Shown here: one piece after another, positions 18,658 through 27,108 of the stretch | Numbering within the stretch: the stretch's first letter is position 1 | Layout of the letters: each line of letters opens with the position of its first letter | Source: Granulosicoccus sp965214025 | GTDB lineage: Bacteria > Pseudomonadota > Gammaproteobacteria > Granulosicoccales > Granulosicoccaceae | Length of the DNA: 64,000 nucleotides | Direction: 5' to 3' | NCBI GenBank assembly: GCA_965214025.1 | Contig: CBDCAW010000041.1 | Coordinates: forward strand, 35,942 to 99,941 | The notes under the pieces: model-generated | The model's input: the letters and a program-made list of their open reading frames with translations, nothing else | Told to the model about the DNA's origin: nothing | Databases searched by the model: none | Program-made: the position numbers and the translations under genes

Positions 18658-19293
18658 TCAGGGGCAACTCACCGGCATACCCTCGGCATCTGTCACCACG
18701 TTCGCAGATAAGCTCGACGCGTGAGCCTGGCGAACGTTGCCAGAGCCGTTGATGATCAGCGCCCGGGCGGCCTGCACGCCGCGAGAGTCGCACACCACGA
18801 AGGTGCCGGACGTCCAGCTGGCACGGCCACGCGGCCCGAAACCGATCGAGCCGACCGCCGTGGCGTCTTCGGAGCCGATCACGGCACGAGCATCGATACT
18901 CAGATCGCTGCCGTCGAAAGTCCTCGCCTTGAGGATGGTCTCACCGGCATCGAGCGTACCGATGGTGCCGGCCGGATCCTCGACGAACATCAGCCAGCCG
19001 GCACTCCATGAATCGCCACAGGCAGTGTCGGAGGCGCGGGCGCAAACCACTACGTCAGCCGCCTGGCTGATGGCTTCCGAACGGGCCAGGCGCAGATCCG
19101 CAGGAATGTCGTTGTAGCGACTCGTCATCTGCGAGTTCAGCACCACGCTACGAAATGACGGCGCAGCGATGCTCAGCAAGACGGTGGCGATCGCCACCGT
19201 CACAAGCAACTCCGCCAGCGTAAAGCCTGCCGCCCTGGCAGTGTCGGACCATGAATACGGCCGGGCCAAGGGTTGTCCACCATGGGAGGTCAT
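18658..19293 (-). CDS. fimT: GspH/FimT-family minor pilin
   Basis: 211 residues from the ATG at 19293 (an in-frame GTG at 19320 would add nine). The prepilin motif 'AAGFTLAELLVTVAIATVLLS' is followed by 'APSFRSVVLNSQMTSRYNDI' and 'LRLARSEAI', hallmarks of the GspH/FimT/FimU family. First gene of the minor pilin operon fimT-pilV-pilW-pilX-pilY1. FimT proteins can bind DNA during natural transformation in some species; whether this one does is unknown. FimU is the alternative name. Confidence 0.85.
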   Translation of the reverse strand: MTSHGGQPLARPYSWSDTARAAGFTLAELLVTVAIATVLLSIAAPSFRSVVLNSQMTSRYNDIPADLRLARSEAISQAADVVVCARASDTACGDSWSAGWLMFVEDPAGTIGTLDAGETILKARTFDGSDLSIDARAVIGSEDATAVGSIGFGPRGRASWTSGTFVVCDSRGVQAARALIINGSGNVRQAHASSLSANVVTDAEGMPVSCP

Positions 19294-19512
19294 CAGAATT
19301 GCAAGCCGCGTCGCCTGCACACTTGATCGGCCGACGGGCGACGATACCTGAACGAGGCAGGCACCCAGAGCTTGACCGAAGGGGCCGAACTGTTCACCAC
19401 GTTGCGTTTTGCAATACGAGCGCCCTGCGACGTTCGTCGCTATCGCATGGGCCGACGTTGACGCAGCAGTTGACTCGTCTGGCTGCGCCTGTCTTCAGGC
19501 AACGTACAGGCC

Positions 19513-20721
19513 CTACCGCAACAGGTGATCCGGGTGGCTGTCGTACTCCTGATGAAAATCGTCAAGCGCCTGGGCGGCACGGGCGACGCGCCGGTCCGAG
19601 GTGGTGGAGGCCACGTGAAACAGTGCCTCGCCTTCGTGTACCAATGGCAGGCGCGTGGCGCCGATCAGCACCCCCGCCAGGGTGCTCCTGACGATCTGCT
19701 CGGACTCTCCGAAAGGGTCCGAGATGTACCCCAGGATCGCGCCATCCTCGATCATGCCGCCCAGCGGTATGCGCGTGCGCAGGATGCCACTCTGCGGTGC
19801 ACGCATCCAGACGCTGTCCTTGGCGATGTAGGTCGATGAGCGAGGTTCCGTGCGGCGCAGTGCCGGCAGCATGCCCAGATACCGCATCACTCTGAGCACA
19901 CCTTGCACACCCGCCTTGATGGCCAGCTCGTCGAAGCGCAGGGCCTCTCCGGATTCGTACAGCAGCATGGGCAGCTCGCCGGCTGCGTCGCGCAGCGTGT
20001 TGGAACGGGTCGGTGAATCGAGCACGATCGGCGGCGAGAAAGCCTGCGCCAGCGGCAGAAGTTCCGGAAAGCGCTCCAGGTCGACGCGAATCTGTGGCAG
20101 GTTCGTCCGTCCGGCGGCGGCCGTGTGCAGGTCTATGCCATGGGTGCACTTGCTGACGATCTCACTCAACAAGGTGTCGGCCAGCCGGGCCGCCATCGAG
20201 CCGCGCTCCGAACCCGGGAACGAGCGGTTGAGATCGCGCCGATCGGGCAGGTAGCGCGATTGCGACATGAAACCATAGACGTTGACCACCGGCACCGCCA
20301 CCAGGGCACCGGCCAGACGGCCGACCGCCTTGGTCGCCAGCAGCCGGCGAATGATCTCGATACCGTTGATCTCGTCGCCATGGATGGCGGCGGTGAGAAA
20401 CAGGACCGGGCCGGGTTGTCGGCCATTGATCACGTGCACCGGCATGTTCACAGAGGTGTGCGTGTACAGCGGCGGCAACGGCAGGTCGATGTTGCATCGT
20501 TCACCGGCGGTCACATCCACCCCACCGATGGTCAGGGCGGGCTTGCGTACCTGCCGGCCACCGGTCAATCTGCCGCCTGTCTGGCGGCTCTCCTGCCTGC
20601 CATCCTGCCTGCCATCCTGCCTGCCATCCTGCCTGCCATCCTGCCTGCCATCCTGCCTGCCATTCTGCCTGTCATCCGTCTGACTCACCGGCTTGCCCGG
20701 GGTATCCTTGTCGGCGATCAA
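19513..20721 (-). CDS. Succinylglutamate desuccinylase/aspartoacylase family zinc hydrolase
   Basis: 402 residues, M14-like AstE/AspA family. Metal-binding residues are visible in 'HGDEINGIE' (His114, Glu117) and 'DLHTAA' (His199), with 'DLNRSFPG' at 163-170 as substrate-site motif; these enzymes hydrolyse N-acyl amino acids. Residues about 17-46 are a low-complexity (QDGR)n stretch unlike any catalytic element. The ATG overlaps the rimK stop by four bases (ATGA). Genomic pairing with rimK suggests it may trim or recycle glutamyl-modified products; that is inference. Confidence 0.87.
   Translation of the reverse strand: MIADKDTPGKPVSQTDDRQNGRQDGRQDGRQDGRQDGRQDGRQESRQTGGRLTGGRQVRKPALTIGGVDVTAGERCNIDLPLPPLYTHTSVNMPVHVINGRQPGPVLFLTAAIHGDEINGIEIIRRLLATKAVGRLAGALVAVPVVNVYGFMSQSRYLPDRRDLNRSFPGSERGSMAARLADTLLSEIVSKCTHGIDLHTAAAGRTNLPQIRVDLERFPELLPLAQAFSPPIVLDSPTRSNTLRDAAGELPMLLYESGEALRFDELAIKAGVQGVLRVMRYLGMLPALRRTEPRSSTYIAKDSVWMRAPQSGILRTRIPLGGMIEDGAILGYISDPFGESEQIVRSTLAGVLIGATRLPLVHEGEALFHVASTTSDRRVARAAQALDDFHQEYDSHPDHLLR
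20585..20676 (-). repeat. 12-bp tandem repeat encoding (QDGR)n
   Basis: About six near-identical copies of a 12-base unit (cctgccatcctg on the given strand) encode repeated Gln-Asp-Gly-Arg near the N-terminus of the aspartoacylase-like protein. The unit length keeps the frame, so slippage would change only the linker length. Confidence 0.85.
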
Positions 20722-21629
20722 CCCTTGGACCCGCGCGTCTTCGTGGAGCGTTTTTCCCGGACGCTCTTCTCTAGTTGCAGGATGATGAGGTTGGCCACAT
20801 CCTTGCCGCTGGCACGCTCGATACCTTCGAGGCCAGGCGATGAATTCACTTCCATGACCAACGGGCCGCGCTCCGAGCGAAGCAGGTCCACGCCCGCCAC
20901 CGTCAGGCCGAGGATCTTGGCGGCATCCACTGCCGTTGCCCGCTCCTGCGGCGTGATCTTGACCAGACTGGCCGAGCCACCACGGTGCAGGTTGGAACGG
21001 AACTCGCCCTCGGCACCCTGGCGTTTCATGGCCGCGACCACCTTGCCCCCGACCACGAGGCAGCGGATGTCGGCGCCGCCCGCCTCCTTGATGAATTCCT
21101 GTACCAGAATGTTGGCCTGCAGACCCATGAAGGCCTCCAGCACACTCTCCGCAGCCTTGGTGGTTTCAGCCAGCACCACGCCGATGCCCTGCGTACCCTC
21201 GAGCAGCTTGATCACCAGTGGGGCTCCGCCGACCATCTTGATCAGATCCTTGATATCTCCAGGCTTGTTGGCGAACCCGGTGACGGGCAGGCCGATACCC
21301 TTGCGCGAGAGCAGCTGTAGCGAGCGAAGCTTGTCGCGCGAGCGCGACAAGGCCACCGATTCGATCAGACAGTACACGCCCATCATCTCGAACTGCCTGA
21401 TGACCGCTGTGCCGTAGGCGGTGACCGAGGCACCGATTCGTGGCACCACTGCATCGAAACCCTCCAGCACCTCGCCCTTGACATGCACCGCTGGCCGCCG
21501 CGACACGATGTTCATGTAGCAGCGCAGGATGTCGATCACCTGCACCTCATGGCCTCGATGCTCGGCGGCTTCGATCAGCCGGCGCGTGGAATACAGGTTA
21601 CGGTTACGGGAGAGGACGGCAATCTTCAT
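20718..21629 (-). CDS. rimK: RimK family alpha-L-glutamate ligase
   Basis: 303 residues from the ATG at 21629, which begins the canonical 'MKIAVLSRNRNLYSTRRL'; a longer reading frame to 21863 is spurious. ATP-grasp ligase: the family adds glutamates to the C-terminus of ribosomal protein S6 (E. coli RimK). Visible ATP-grasp elements include 'PLVIKLLEGTQGIGVVLAE' in parts, 'VQEFIKEAGGADIRCLVVG' in parts, and the metal-binding 'VMEVNSSPGLEGIE'. A Lys/Arg-rich tail ends the protein. Coupled to the downstream aspartoacylase gene and preceded by rimB. Confidence 0.93.
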   Translation of the reverse strand: MKIAVLSRNRNLYSTRRLIEAAEHRGHEVQVIDILRCYMNIVSRRPAVHVKGEVLEGFDAVVPRIGASVTAYGTAVIRQFEMMGVYCLIESVALSRSRDKLRSLQLLSRKGIGLPVTGFANKPGDIKDLIKMVGGAPLVIKLLEGTQGIGVVLAETTKAAESVLEAFMGLQANILVQEFIKEAGGADIRCLVVGGKVVAAMKRQGAEGEFRSNLHRGGSASLVKITPQERATAVDAAKILGLTVAGVDLLRSERGPLVMEVNSSPGLEGIERASGKDVANLIILQLEKSVREKRSTKTRGSKG

Positions 21630-21693
21630 GGCGGTTATCTGGTCAGCAGAGCAAGGCGCAGGGGACGGACGTGCAGTAATGTCATGGCGATGG

Positions 21694-21760
21694 TGCAGAT
21701 GGATCGGGAGCCGACATGCGATAACTGCATGTCGAAGGCGCAGGTGAATCGGGGGCTGAC
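21694..21760. repeat. Direct repeat flanking a hairpin between rimB and rimK
   Basis: Imperfect 21-base direct repeats lie at 21694-21714 and 21740-21760 (GCAG.TG.ATCGGG.GC.GAC). Between them CGACATGC (21712-21719) and GCATGTCG (21727-21734) form a perfect 8-bp stem with a seven-base loop. The 288-base gap holds no gene. It may set relative expression of rimB and rimK through RNA processing or attenuation. Confidence 0.6.
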
Positions 21761-21917
21761 AGACAGCGCCCGGAAGCGTAGCGGATTCTGCCGGAAGATG
21801 TGCGGCATCCGTTACCGGTGGCCGGTATTGGCAAGAGCCACAAGGGGTCCCCGCAAATGACAATGACGGGTTCAGGCGTCACTTTCATCCGGCAGGGTCA
21901 CGAGATGCCCGGAGCAT

Positions 21918-22382
21918 TCATCCGTAGAGCTTGCGCGCAGCCAGCCTGCCACAGGTAAACGAGGTCGCCGAATTCACGAGGTAAGTCCCCCGGATGGCCG
22001 TACGGCCCAGCAACATGCGGAACAGCATGTTCGGACGTTCCGCCAGCGTCATCTCGATGGAGCGCCTCACGTTGCCCAGTTCCAGCTCGGTACTGATGAC
22101 GAAACGATCCTCGGCATGGCCTCCCGAGTCGGTGACACGACGACGGTCGACGATGGGCGCCTGGCATACCCGCACGATCGTATCGTTGCGTTGTAACGGC
22201 TGTACCTTGAACTCCACCATCGTTGGCGCGCCATCGGCACCCTCCACGGCCCGGATATCGAACGCGTGGATCGCCGACGTGCGCGCGCCGGTGTCTACCT
22301 TCGCCTTCACCGCCGGCAGATCGAGTGCCGGCAGTGCCACCCATTCTCGCCACCCGATGGTGATCAATTCCGTTCCGTTCAT
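21918..22382 (-). CDS. rimB: RimB-type retropepsin-like (putative ATP-dependent) zinc protease
   Basis: 154 residues from the ATG at 22382 (an in-frame TTG at 22394 adjoins a GAGGAG site, so the start is not certain). The family signature is clear: 'GWREWVALP' at the N-terminus, aspartyl-protease-like 'VDTGARTSA' (Asp30-Thr31-Gly32) and 'LLGRTAI' near the C-terminus. RimB is encoded next to rimK in many proteobacteria and is thought to act on RimK-modified ribosomes in Pseudomonas. First gene of the rimB-rimK-aspartoacylase set. Confidence 0.88.
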   Translation of the reverse strand: MNGTELITIGWREWVALPALDLPAVKAKVDTGARTSAIHAFDIRAVEGADGAPTMVEFKVQPLQRNDTIVRVCQAPIVDRRRVTDSGGHAEDRFVISTELELGNVRRSIEMTLAERPNMLFRMLLGRTAIRGTYLVNSATSFTCGRLAARKLYG

Positions 22383-22413
22383 CTGACGGTTCAACTCCTC
22401 ATGACAGGGAAAG

Positions 22414-23097
22414 CTAGCGATCGTCCAACAGGGTCATAGAAGGCTGCCAGAGAATGTCCGGGGGTATGGAGTGCTCGATGACGAGCTGCCCGTTGGGCAG
22501 ATCATTGCATTCGGCGCGGCGCTGCGCCTCGGATCGATCGAAGCCCGCGTCAACCCAGCGCGCCACCAGCCGGCGCTCGAGCTCATCGGTACCGACATGC
22601 ATGCCGATGGTCAGATCGAGCTGCTTCGTCACCGCAGGCCAGGGCGTTCGTTCCAGCAGCAGGTAATTGCCCTCCACGATGACGAGAGAAGCCGACTCGT
22701 CGACGACGCTTGCCGCATTCCTGGAAAGCTCCAGCGTGCGATCGAACACCGGCAGGTACACCGGTGACTCACCCGCCTTGACACGCTCCAGCAGGTGAGC
22801 GAACCCTGCGACGTCGAAGGTCTGAGGCGCACCCTTCACCGCACGCAGCCCGGCCGGTTCCAGCAGCGTATCGTCGAGGTGAAAACCGTCCAACCCAAGG
22901 ATAACGGACCGCCGCGGGGCAACCTGCGTACCGAGCTCCACGGCCAGCTGGCCGGCCAGGGTGGTCTTGCCGGCGGCCGGCGGCGCGGCGATGCCCACCA
23001 CGAACCGCCGCGGCCCCGCGTCCACACCCGGCAAGCGCGCCATGATCGCATCGACAAGTCCCTGCAGCGTGGTGTGAACCACTGGGCCGTCACCCAT
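22414..23097 (-). CDS. P-loop (uridine/pantothenate-kinase-like) kinase, FrcK type
   Basis: 227 residues. ATG at 23097 is preferred: AAGGAG (complement of 23107-23112) lies nine bases upstream; a TTG at 23103 is too close. Walker A 'GIAAPPAAGKTTLA' (Gly43-Lys44-Thr45), 'GLDGFHLDD' and 'VIVEGNYLLLE' place it in the phosphoribulokinase/uridine kinase superfamily. In rhizobia a relative (FrcK) closes the fructose ABC operon frcBCAK. Here it lies 150 bases after a FrcB-like gene on the same strand, with no frcC or frcA. Likely phosphorylates a sugar or nucleoside; substrate unknown. Confidence 0.78.
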   Translation of the reverse strand: MGDGPVVHTTLQGLVDAIMARLPGVDAGPRRFVVGIAAPPAAGKTTLAGQLAVELGTQVAPRRSVILGLDGFHLDDTLLEPAGLRAVKGAPQTFDVAGFAHLLERVKAGESPVYLPVFDRTLELSRNAASVVDESASLVIVEGNYLLLERTPWPAVTKQLDLTIGMHVGTDELERRLVARWVDAGFDRSEAQRRAECNDLPNGQLVIEHSIPPDILWQPSMTLLDDR

Positions 23098-23247
23098 CAG
23101 CAAATGCTCCTTGTCGATGGTTCGGGACTACCGAATTTCCCTGTCGAAGAAAGGGGCCTGTTGAAGAAAGGGAGTTCGCCATTCTCACAGGAGAAGGCCG
23201 CTAGCGATTCTGGATCCGGTACCTGCAGGGGCCCGATTTCGGCACAC

Positions 23248-24282
23248 TCAGCCCCAGCACTTCTCGTTACCTTCTTCAACGCTGATCGAATCGATACCGT
23301 CGACCGGCTTGTCGGTCACCAACGCGACACCGGTATCGAAGAAATCCAGCCCGTCGGTAGGCTTCGGCTTCTTGCCGCTGTCGGCCCAGGTCTTGATCGC
23401 CTCGACGCCCTTGGAGGCCATCAACAGCGGGTACTGCTGAGCGGTAGCGCCGATCACACCCTCTTTCACGTTCTGCACGCCGGGGCAACCACCGTCGATC
23501 GAGACGATCATCACCTTGTCTTCACGACCGAAGGCCTTCAAGGCTTCGTAGGCACCGGCCGCGGCCGGTTCGTTGATGGTGTAGACGACGTTGATGCCCG
23601 GATCTTGCAACATCAAGGCTTCCATGGCCGTACGGCCACCTTCTTCGTTACCCGCAGTGACCTCATTGCCGACGATGCGTTCGTCGTCCTCGTCGCCCCA
23701 GCGGCTCTCGTCCTTCACGTCGATACCGAAGCCCGTGAGAAAACCCTGATCGCGCAGCACACCGACCGACGGCTGACTCGCAGCCAGATCGAGCATGCCG
23801 ATGCGCGCATCGGCCGCATCATCACCCAGCTGCGCCGCCGCCCATTGCCCGATCAGCTCACCCGCCTTGAAGTTGTCGGTCGCGAAAGTGGCGTCGGCCG
23901 CGTCGATGGGCTCCAGTGGCGTATCCAGTGCGATGACCAGTGCCCCGTCATCGCGCGCTTTCTTCAGTACCTGCACGATGGCCTTGGTATCGGATGCCGT
24001 GATCAGGATGCCCTTCGCACCGGAGGCGATACACGACTCCACCGCCTGCACCTGTGCTTCGTGATCGCCATCGACCTTGCCGGCATATGTCGACAGCTTG
24101 ATGCCCAGCTCCTTGGCCTTCGCCGAGGCGCCTTCCTTCATCTTCACGAAGAACGGGTTGATGTCGGTCTTGGTGATGAGGCATGCCTCGATCGGCTCTT
24201 TCTTGTCCTTGTCCTGCGCCTGAACCTGCCCGGCCAGAGTAGCGCTCAGGGCGAGCGTGGCGAGTGCGGTAGTCTTCAACAT
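23248..24282 (-). CDS. Periplasmic sugar-binding protein of an ABC transporter, FrcB-like
   Basis: 344 residues from the ATG at 24282 (an in-frame GTG at 24291 is less likely). Signal peptide MLKTTALATLALSA... cut near QA|QD. The rest is a type I periplasmic binding fold: 'KTDINPFFVKMKEGA' at the first ligand loop, 'GAKGILITASDTKAI', 'ALDTPLEP' and 'TINEPAAAGAYEAL'. Close in kind to FrcB/RbsB proteins for fructose, ribose or related pentoses. Its membrane permease and ATPase genes are missing from the neighbourhood, so it must work with components elsewhere or as a sensor. Confidence 0.85.
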   Translation of the reverse strand: MLKTTALATLALSATLAGQVQAQDKDKKEPIEACLITKTDINPFFVKMKEGASAKAKELGIKLSTYAGKVDGDHEAQVQAVESCIASGAKGILITASDTKAIVQVLKKARDDGALVIALDTPLEPIDAADATFATDNFKAGELIGQWAAAQLGDDAADARIGMLDLAASQPSVGVLRDQGFLTGFGIDVKDESRWGDEDDERIVGNEVTAGNEEGGRTAMEALMLQDPGINVVYTINEPAAAGAYEALKAFGREDKVMIVSIDGGCPGVQNVKEGVIGATAQQYPLLMASKGVEAIKTWADSGKKPKPTDGLDFFDTGVALVTDKPVDGIDSISVEEGNEKCWG

Positions 24283-24449
24283 GAATCTCACAGATCAACC
24301 TCTGTTATTTGATGGCGTAGTTGCAGCATTGACAGGCGGTAAGACTCGCTCGTTTACGCCTGACGTGTCAACAGTCATGGCACTGCCTATGTGGCGCTGT
24401 TGCCGTTCTGCTAGAGTGGCGCACGCCCGCGATCTGCCGAAAATCACTC

Positions 24450-26438
24450 ATGCTCGACTCCCCGATGCTTGCCATCGCAGGCCTGGCAGTTGCCTGTGGC
24501 GTCTGCCAGTGGTTGTCCTGGCGCTTCAAACTTCCGTCGATCCTGTTCCTGCTGACCACCGGCATCGTCGTCGGTCCGCTCATGGGCTGGTTCGATCCGG
24601 ACGAGTTTCTCGGCGATCTCCTGTTTCCGTTCGTGTCGGTCGCCGTGGCCATCATCCTGTTCGAGGGCGGGCTGACACTGAAGCTCAAGGATATCCGCGG
24701 TCATGGTTCGGTCGTGACCCGCCTCATCACGGTCGGTGTGCTGGTGACCTGGGTGCTGCTGGCCTGTGCGGTCCACTGGATCTTCGGCCTGACCTGGCCG
24801 TTGGCCGCCGTGTTCGGCTCGATCGCAGTGGTCAGCGGGCCCACGGTGATCAAACCGCTGCTCAGAACCGTGCGGCCCACCGCCCGCGTCGGCCACCTGT
24901 TGAACTGGGAGGGCATCCTCATCGACCCCATCGGGGTCTTTCTCGCGCTGCTGGTCTTCGAGTTCGTCATGCTGGGCCAGCCGGGTGCCGGCCACATTGC
25001 CTGGATACTGACGAAGCTGATCGTGGTAGGCACGGTGTTCGGTGTGGCGTCGGGCTACGCCACCGCTCGGGTGCTGCAGAGATACCTCGTACCGGACTAC
25101 CTCGTCAATGTCCTGACGTTGGTAACCGTCATCTTCACCTTCGTGACCGCAGAGATGTTGCAACACGAGTCAGGCCTGCTGGCGGTGACGATCATGGGTG
25201 TGTGGCTCGCGAACACCAAGGGCCTGAACATCGATGAAATACTGAACTTCAAGGAAGACCTCAGCGTGCTGCTGATATCCGCGCTGTTCATCGTGTTGGC
25301 AGCGCGGCTCGATCTGTCGCTGATTCCTCAATATGGCTGGCAAATACTGGCATTGCTGCTCATCGCCCAGTTCGTGATCCGCCCGATCAATGTGGCCTTG
25401 TGCACCTGGCGATCCGAACTGGACATGAAGGAACGTGCCTTTCTTGCCTGGATCGCGCCACGCGGGATCGTCGCGGCGGCCATCTCTTCATTGTTCGCGC
25501 TGCGTCTGGAGGAGATGAACATCCCTCAAACCGAGCTGCTGGTGCCACTGACGTTCAGCCTGATCATCGGTACCGTGGTGTTTCAGAGCCTGACGGCCAA
25601 GCCGTTGGCCAATCGACTCGGCATCAGCAATCCGGAGCCCAACGGTGTGTTGTTCTTCGGTGCCAACGAACTGGCCCGGAAGCTTGCCGATGCACTGCGT
25701 ACCGCGTCGATAGAAGTACAACTGGCCGATACGTCATGGCGTCTGGTACGGCAATCCCGAGCCGAAGGGTTCAAGACCTATCATGGCAACCCGACGTCTG
25801 GCCATGCTGCCGAGAACCTCGAACTGCAGGGAATCGGCAAGCTTATCGCCGTGTCGGAAAATCGCGATACCAATGCACTGGCCGGCATGCATTTTCGACG
25901 CGAGTTCGGTGCAGCCAGTGTATTCACACTCGACGCTGCGTCAGACGATGATGTCTATGATCGGTTTGATATCGCCAATCGGTATCGTGGCAATCCCCTG
26001 TTCGATGTGTCGCTAAGCTACATGCGCTTGCAGAGGCAGCTACGCGAGGGCGACATTCGGCAGGTGGTGCTCGAGGAAGACACTACCGGTATTACCACGA
26101 ACGCGGGCGATGCCAAGGCCGACGCGATAGACGACAAGCAGGCCGGCAAAGTAAGTGATCCAGTCGTTGCTACGGCCACCGGTGTGAAGCCGGCAGCTGA
26201 CGAAACGGGCATCGAACGCTTGACGGATTCGAGCGAAGACGACGACGGTGCAGGGAAAATGGATACGAAGGCCGACAAGGGTATGGCGATACAGGGGACG
26301 GACCTGCATCTATTCGCCATCGATATTACCGGTAAGCTCTATATTTACGGAGCTGGAGAGTCTTTCACACCGAAGGCAGGCTGGCGCTTGATCGTGTTGT
26401 CTGCACCAGCAGACAAGGAAAGCGATTCAGCAACATGA
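24450..26438 (+). CDS. CPA1 family cation:proton antiporter with cytosolic nucleotide-binding-like tail
   Basis: 662 residues. Residues about 1-395 carry some 12 membrane helices of the NhaP/CPA1 type ('IILFEGGLTLKLKD', 'SIAVVSGPTVIKPLLR', 'NWEGILIDPIGV'), which exchange Na+ or K+ for H+ across the inner membrane. Residues about 400-500 resemble a TrkA-N/RCK fold ('GVLFFGANELARKLADAL'). A disordered Asp/Ala/Lys-rich insert (about 545-605) splits the tail before a final beta-rich 'LHLFAIDITGKLYIYG' segment. Divergent from the sugar-binding protein gene; a consensus-like TTGACA lies at 24329-24334. Confidence 0.87.
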   Translation: MLDSPMLAIAGLAVACGVCQWLSWRFKLPSILFLLTTGIVVGPLMGWFDPDEFLGDLLFPFVSVAVAIILFEGGLTLKLKDIRGHGSVVTRLITVGVLVTWVLLACAVHWIFGLTWPLAAVFGSIAVVSGPTVIKPLLRTVRPTARVGHLLNWEGILIDPIGVFLALLVFEFVMLGQPGAGHIAWILTKLIVVGTVFGVASGYATARVLQRYLVPDYLVNVLTLVTVIFTFVTAEMLQHESGLLAVTIMGVWLANTKGLNIDEILNFKEDLSVLLISALFIVLAARLDLSLIPQYGWQILALLLIAQFVIRPINVALCTWRSELDMKERAFLAWIAPRGIVAAAISSLFALRLEEMNIPQTELLVPLTFSLIIGTVVFQSLTAKPLANRLGISNPEPNGVLFFGANELARKLADALRTASIEVQLADTSWRLVRQSRAEGFKTYHGNPTSGHAAENLELQGIGKLIAVSENRDTNALAGMHFRREFGAASVFTLDAASDDDVYDRFDIANRYRGNPLFDVSLSYMRLQRQLREGDIRQVVLEEDTTGITTNAGDAKADAIDDKQAGKVSDPVVATATGVKPAADETGIERLTDSSEDDDGAGKMDTKADKGMAIQGTDLHLFAIDITGKLYIYGAGESFTPKAGWRLIVLSAPADKESDSAT

Positions 26439-26562
26439 AGACAGGCCACCCGGAAAGACTATGGCGATAGAAGATACCGCGCTCGACGTGGGCATCTCAT
26501 GATGCGGTATGGCCTCTACATGAGATATATGGACTACAAACGTTTCGCGCCCCAACCAGAAA

Positions 26563-27003
26563 CTAGCTGAGCCCGGCGTCGAACTCCGCTTCCTGCTCGC
26601 TGGTGAGCTTCTTGGCGAGAGCGCCCTGCTTGAAGCCGGAACCACGGGTGTTGATGATATCCGGCAGGGTCACACCGTTTTCTTTCATTTTCTTGCAGGC
26701 CGCGGCCAGGGAACGACTGCCGCGCGAGGTGAGCTTGCCCTTCAGAATTCTCACGGGTGCGCCTTCATCCTCGGTTTCCGCACTGCAGGTTCCACTGACG
26801 ACTTCATCAATGCCTGCCTTCCAGCGGATGCCTTCACTACTGCAGGCGATGATCTCGTCACCTTCGGTAATGTCGAGATAATCCCGCGCCAACGCCCGGG
26901 TTTCACAGTTCGATGGATTGGCCATGATCAGGCCGCGTACGGTACCGTGCTCAACGGTGTCGATCTTATGCGCGGAATTAAGGTAAACCAGGTAAGTGCT
27001 CAC
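26563..27003 (-). CDS. Hypothetical protein, 146 residues
   Basis: Not recognised. A soluble protein without signal or membrane helix. Residues about 1-75 look like a small beta-rich domain ('YLVYLNSAHKID', 'EGDEIIACSSEGIRWKAGID'), perhaps PUA/EVE-like, and about 85-146 are Lys-rich and helical ('SRSLAAACKKMKENG', 'KKLTSEQEAEFD'). Six cysteines-or-fewer are scattered without a metal motif. Single gene between the convergent antiporter and the end of the MoxR cluster. Codon use and GC match the neighbours, so I consider it real. Confidence 0.65.
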   Translation of the reverse strand: MSTYLVYLNSAHKIDTVEHGTVRGLIMANPSNCETRALARDYLDITEGDEIIACSSEGIRWKAGIDEVVSGTCSAETEDEGAPVRILKGKLTSRGSRSLAAACKKMKENGVTLPDIINTRGSGFKQGALAKKLTSEQEAEFDAGLS

Positions 27004-27084
27004 GCCTACTAACCGCCTATCGCTCTAAACCATCAGTCTAAAGCAAACCATGGCTAGCGTCCAATACGCACGGCCAACAACTGA

Positions 27085-27101
27085 CGGGCCGCCGAGGCCC
27101 G
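27085..27101 (-). terminator. Hairpin terminator at the end of the MoxR/vWA cluster
   Basis: CGGGCC (27085-27090) and GGCCCG (27096-27101) form a perfect six-bp GC stem with a five-base loop, starting seven bases after the DUF4175-type gene's stop codon. The T-rich side (cttattctt) lies toward the gene, so it is a better intrinsic terminator on the opposite strand. Confidence 0.4.
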
Positions 27102-27108
27102 CTTATTC

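Noticed and set aside
24257..25237. A 326-codon frame overlapping the antiporter start
   Set aside because: Arg/Pro-rich out-of-frame reading of the antiporter gene with no domain.
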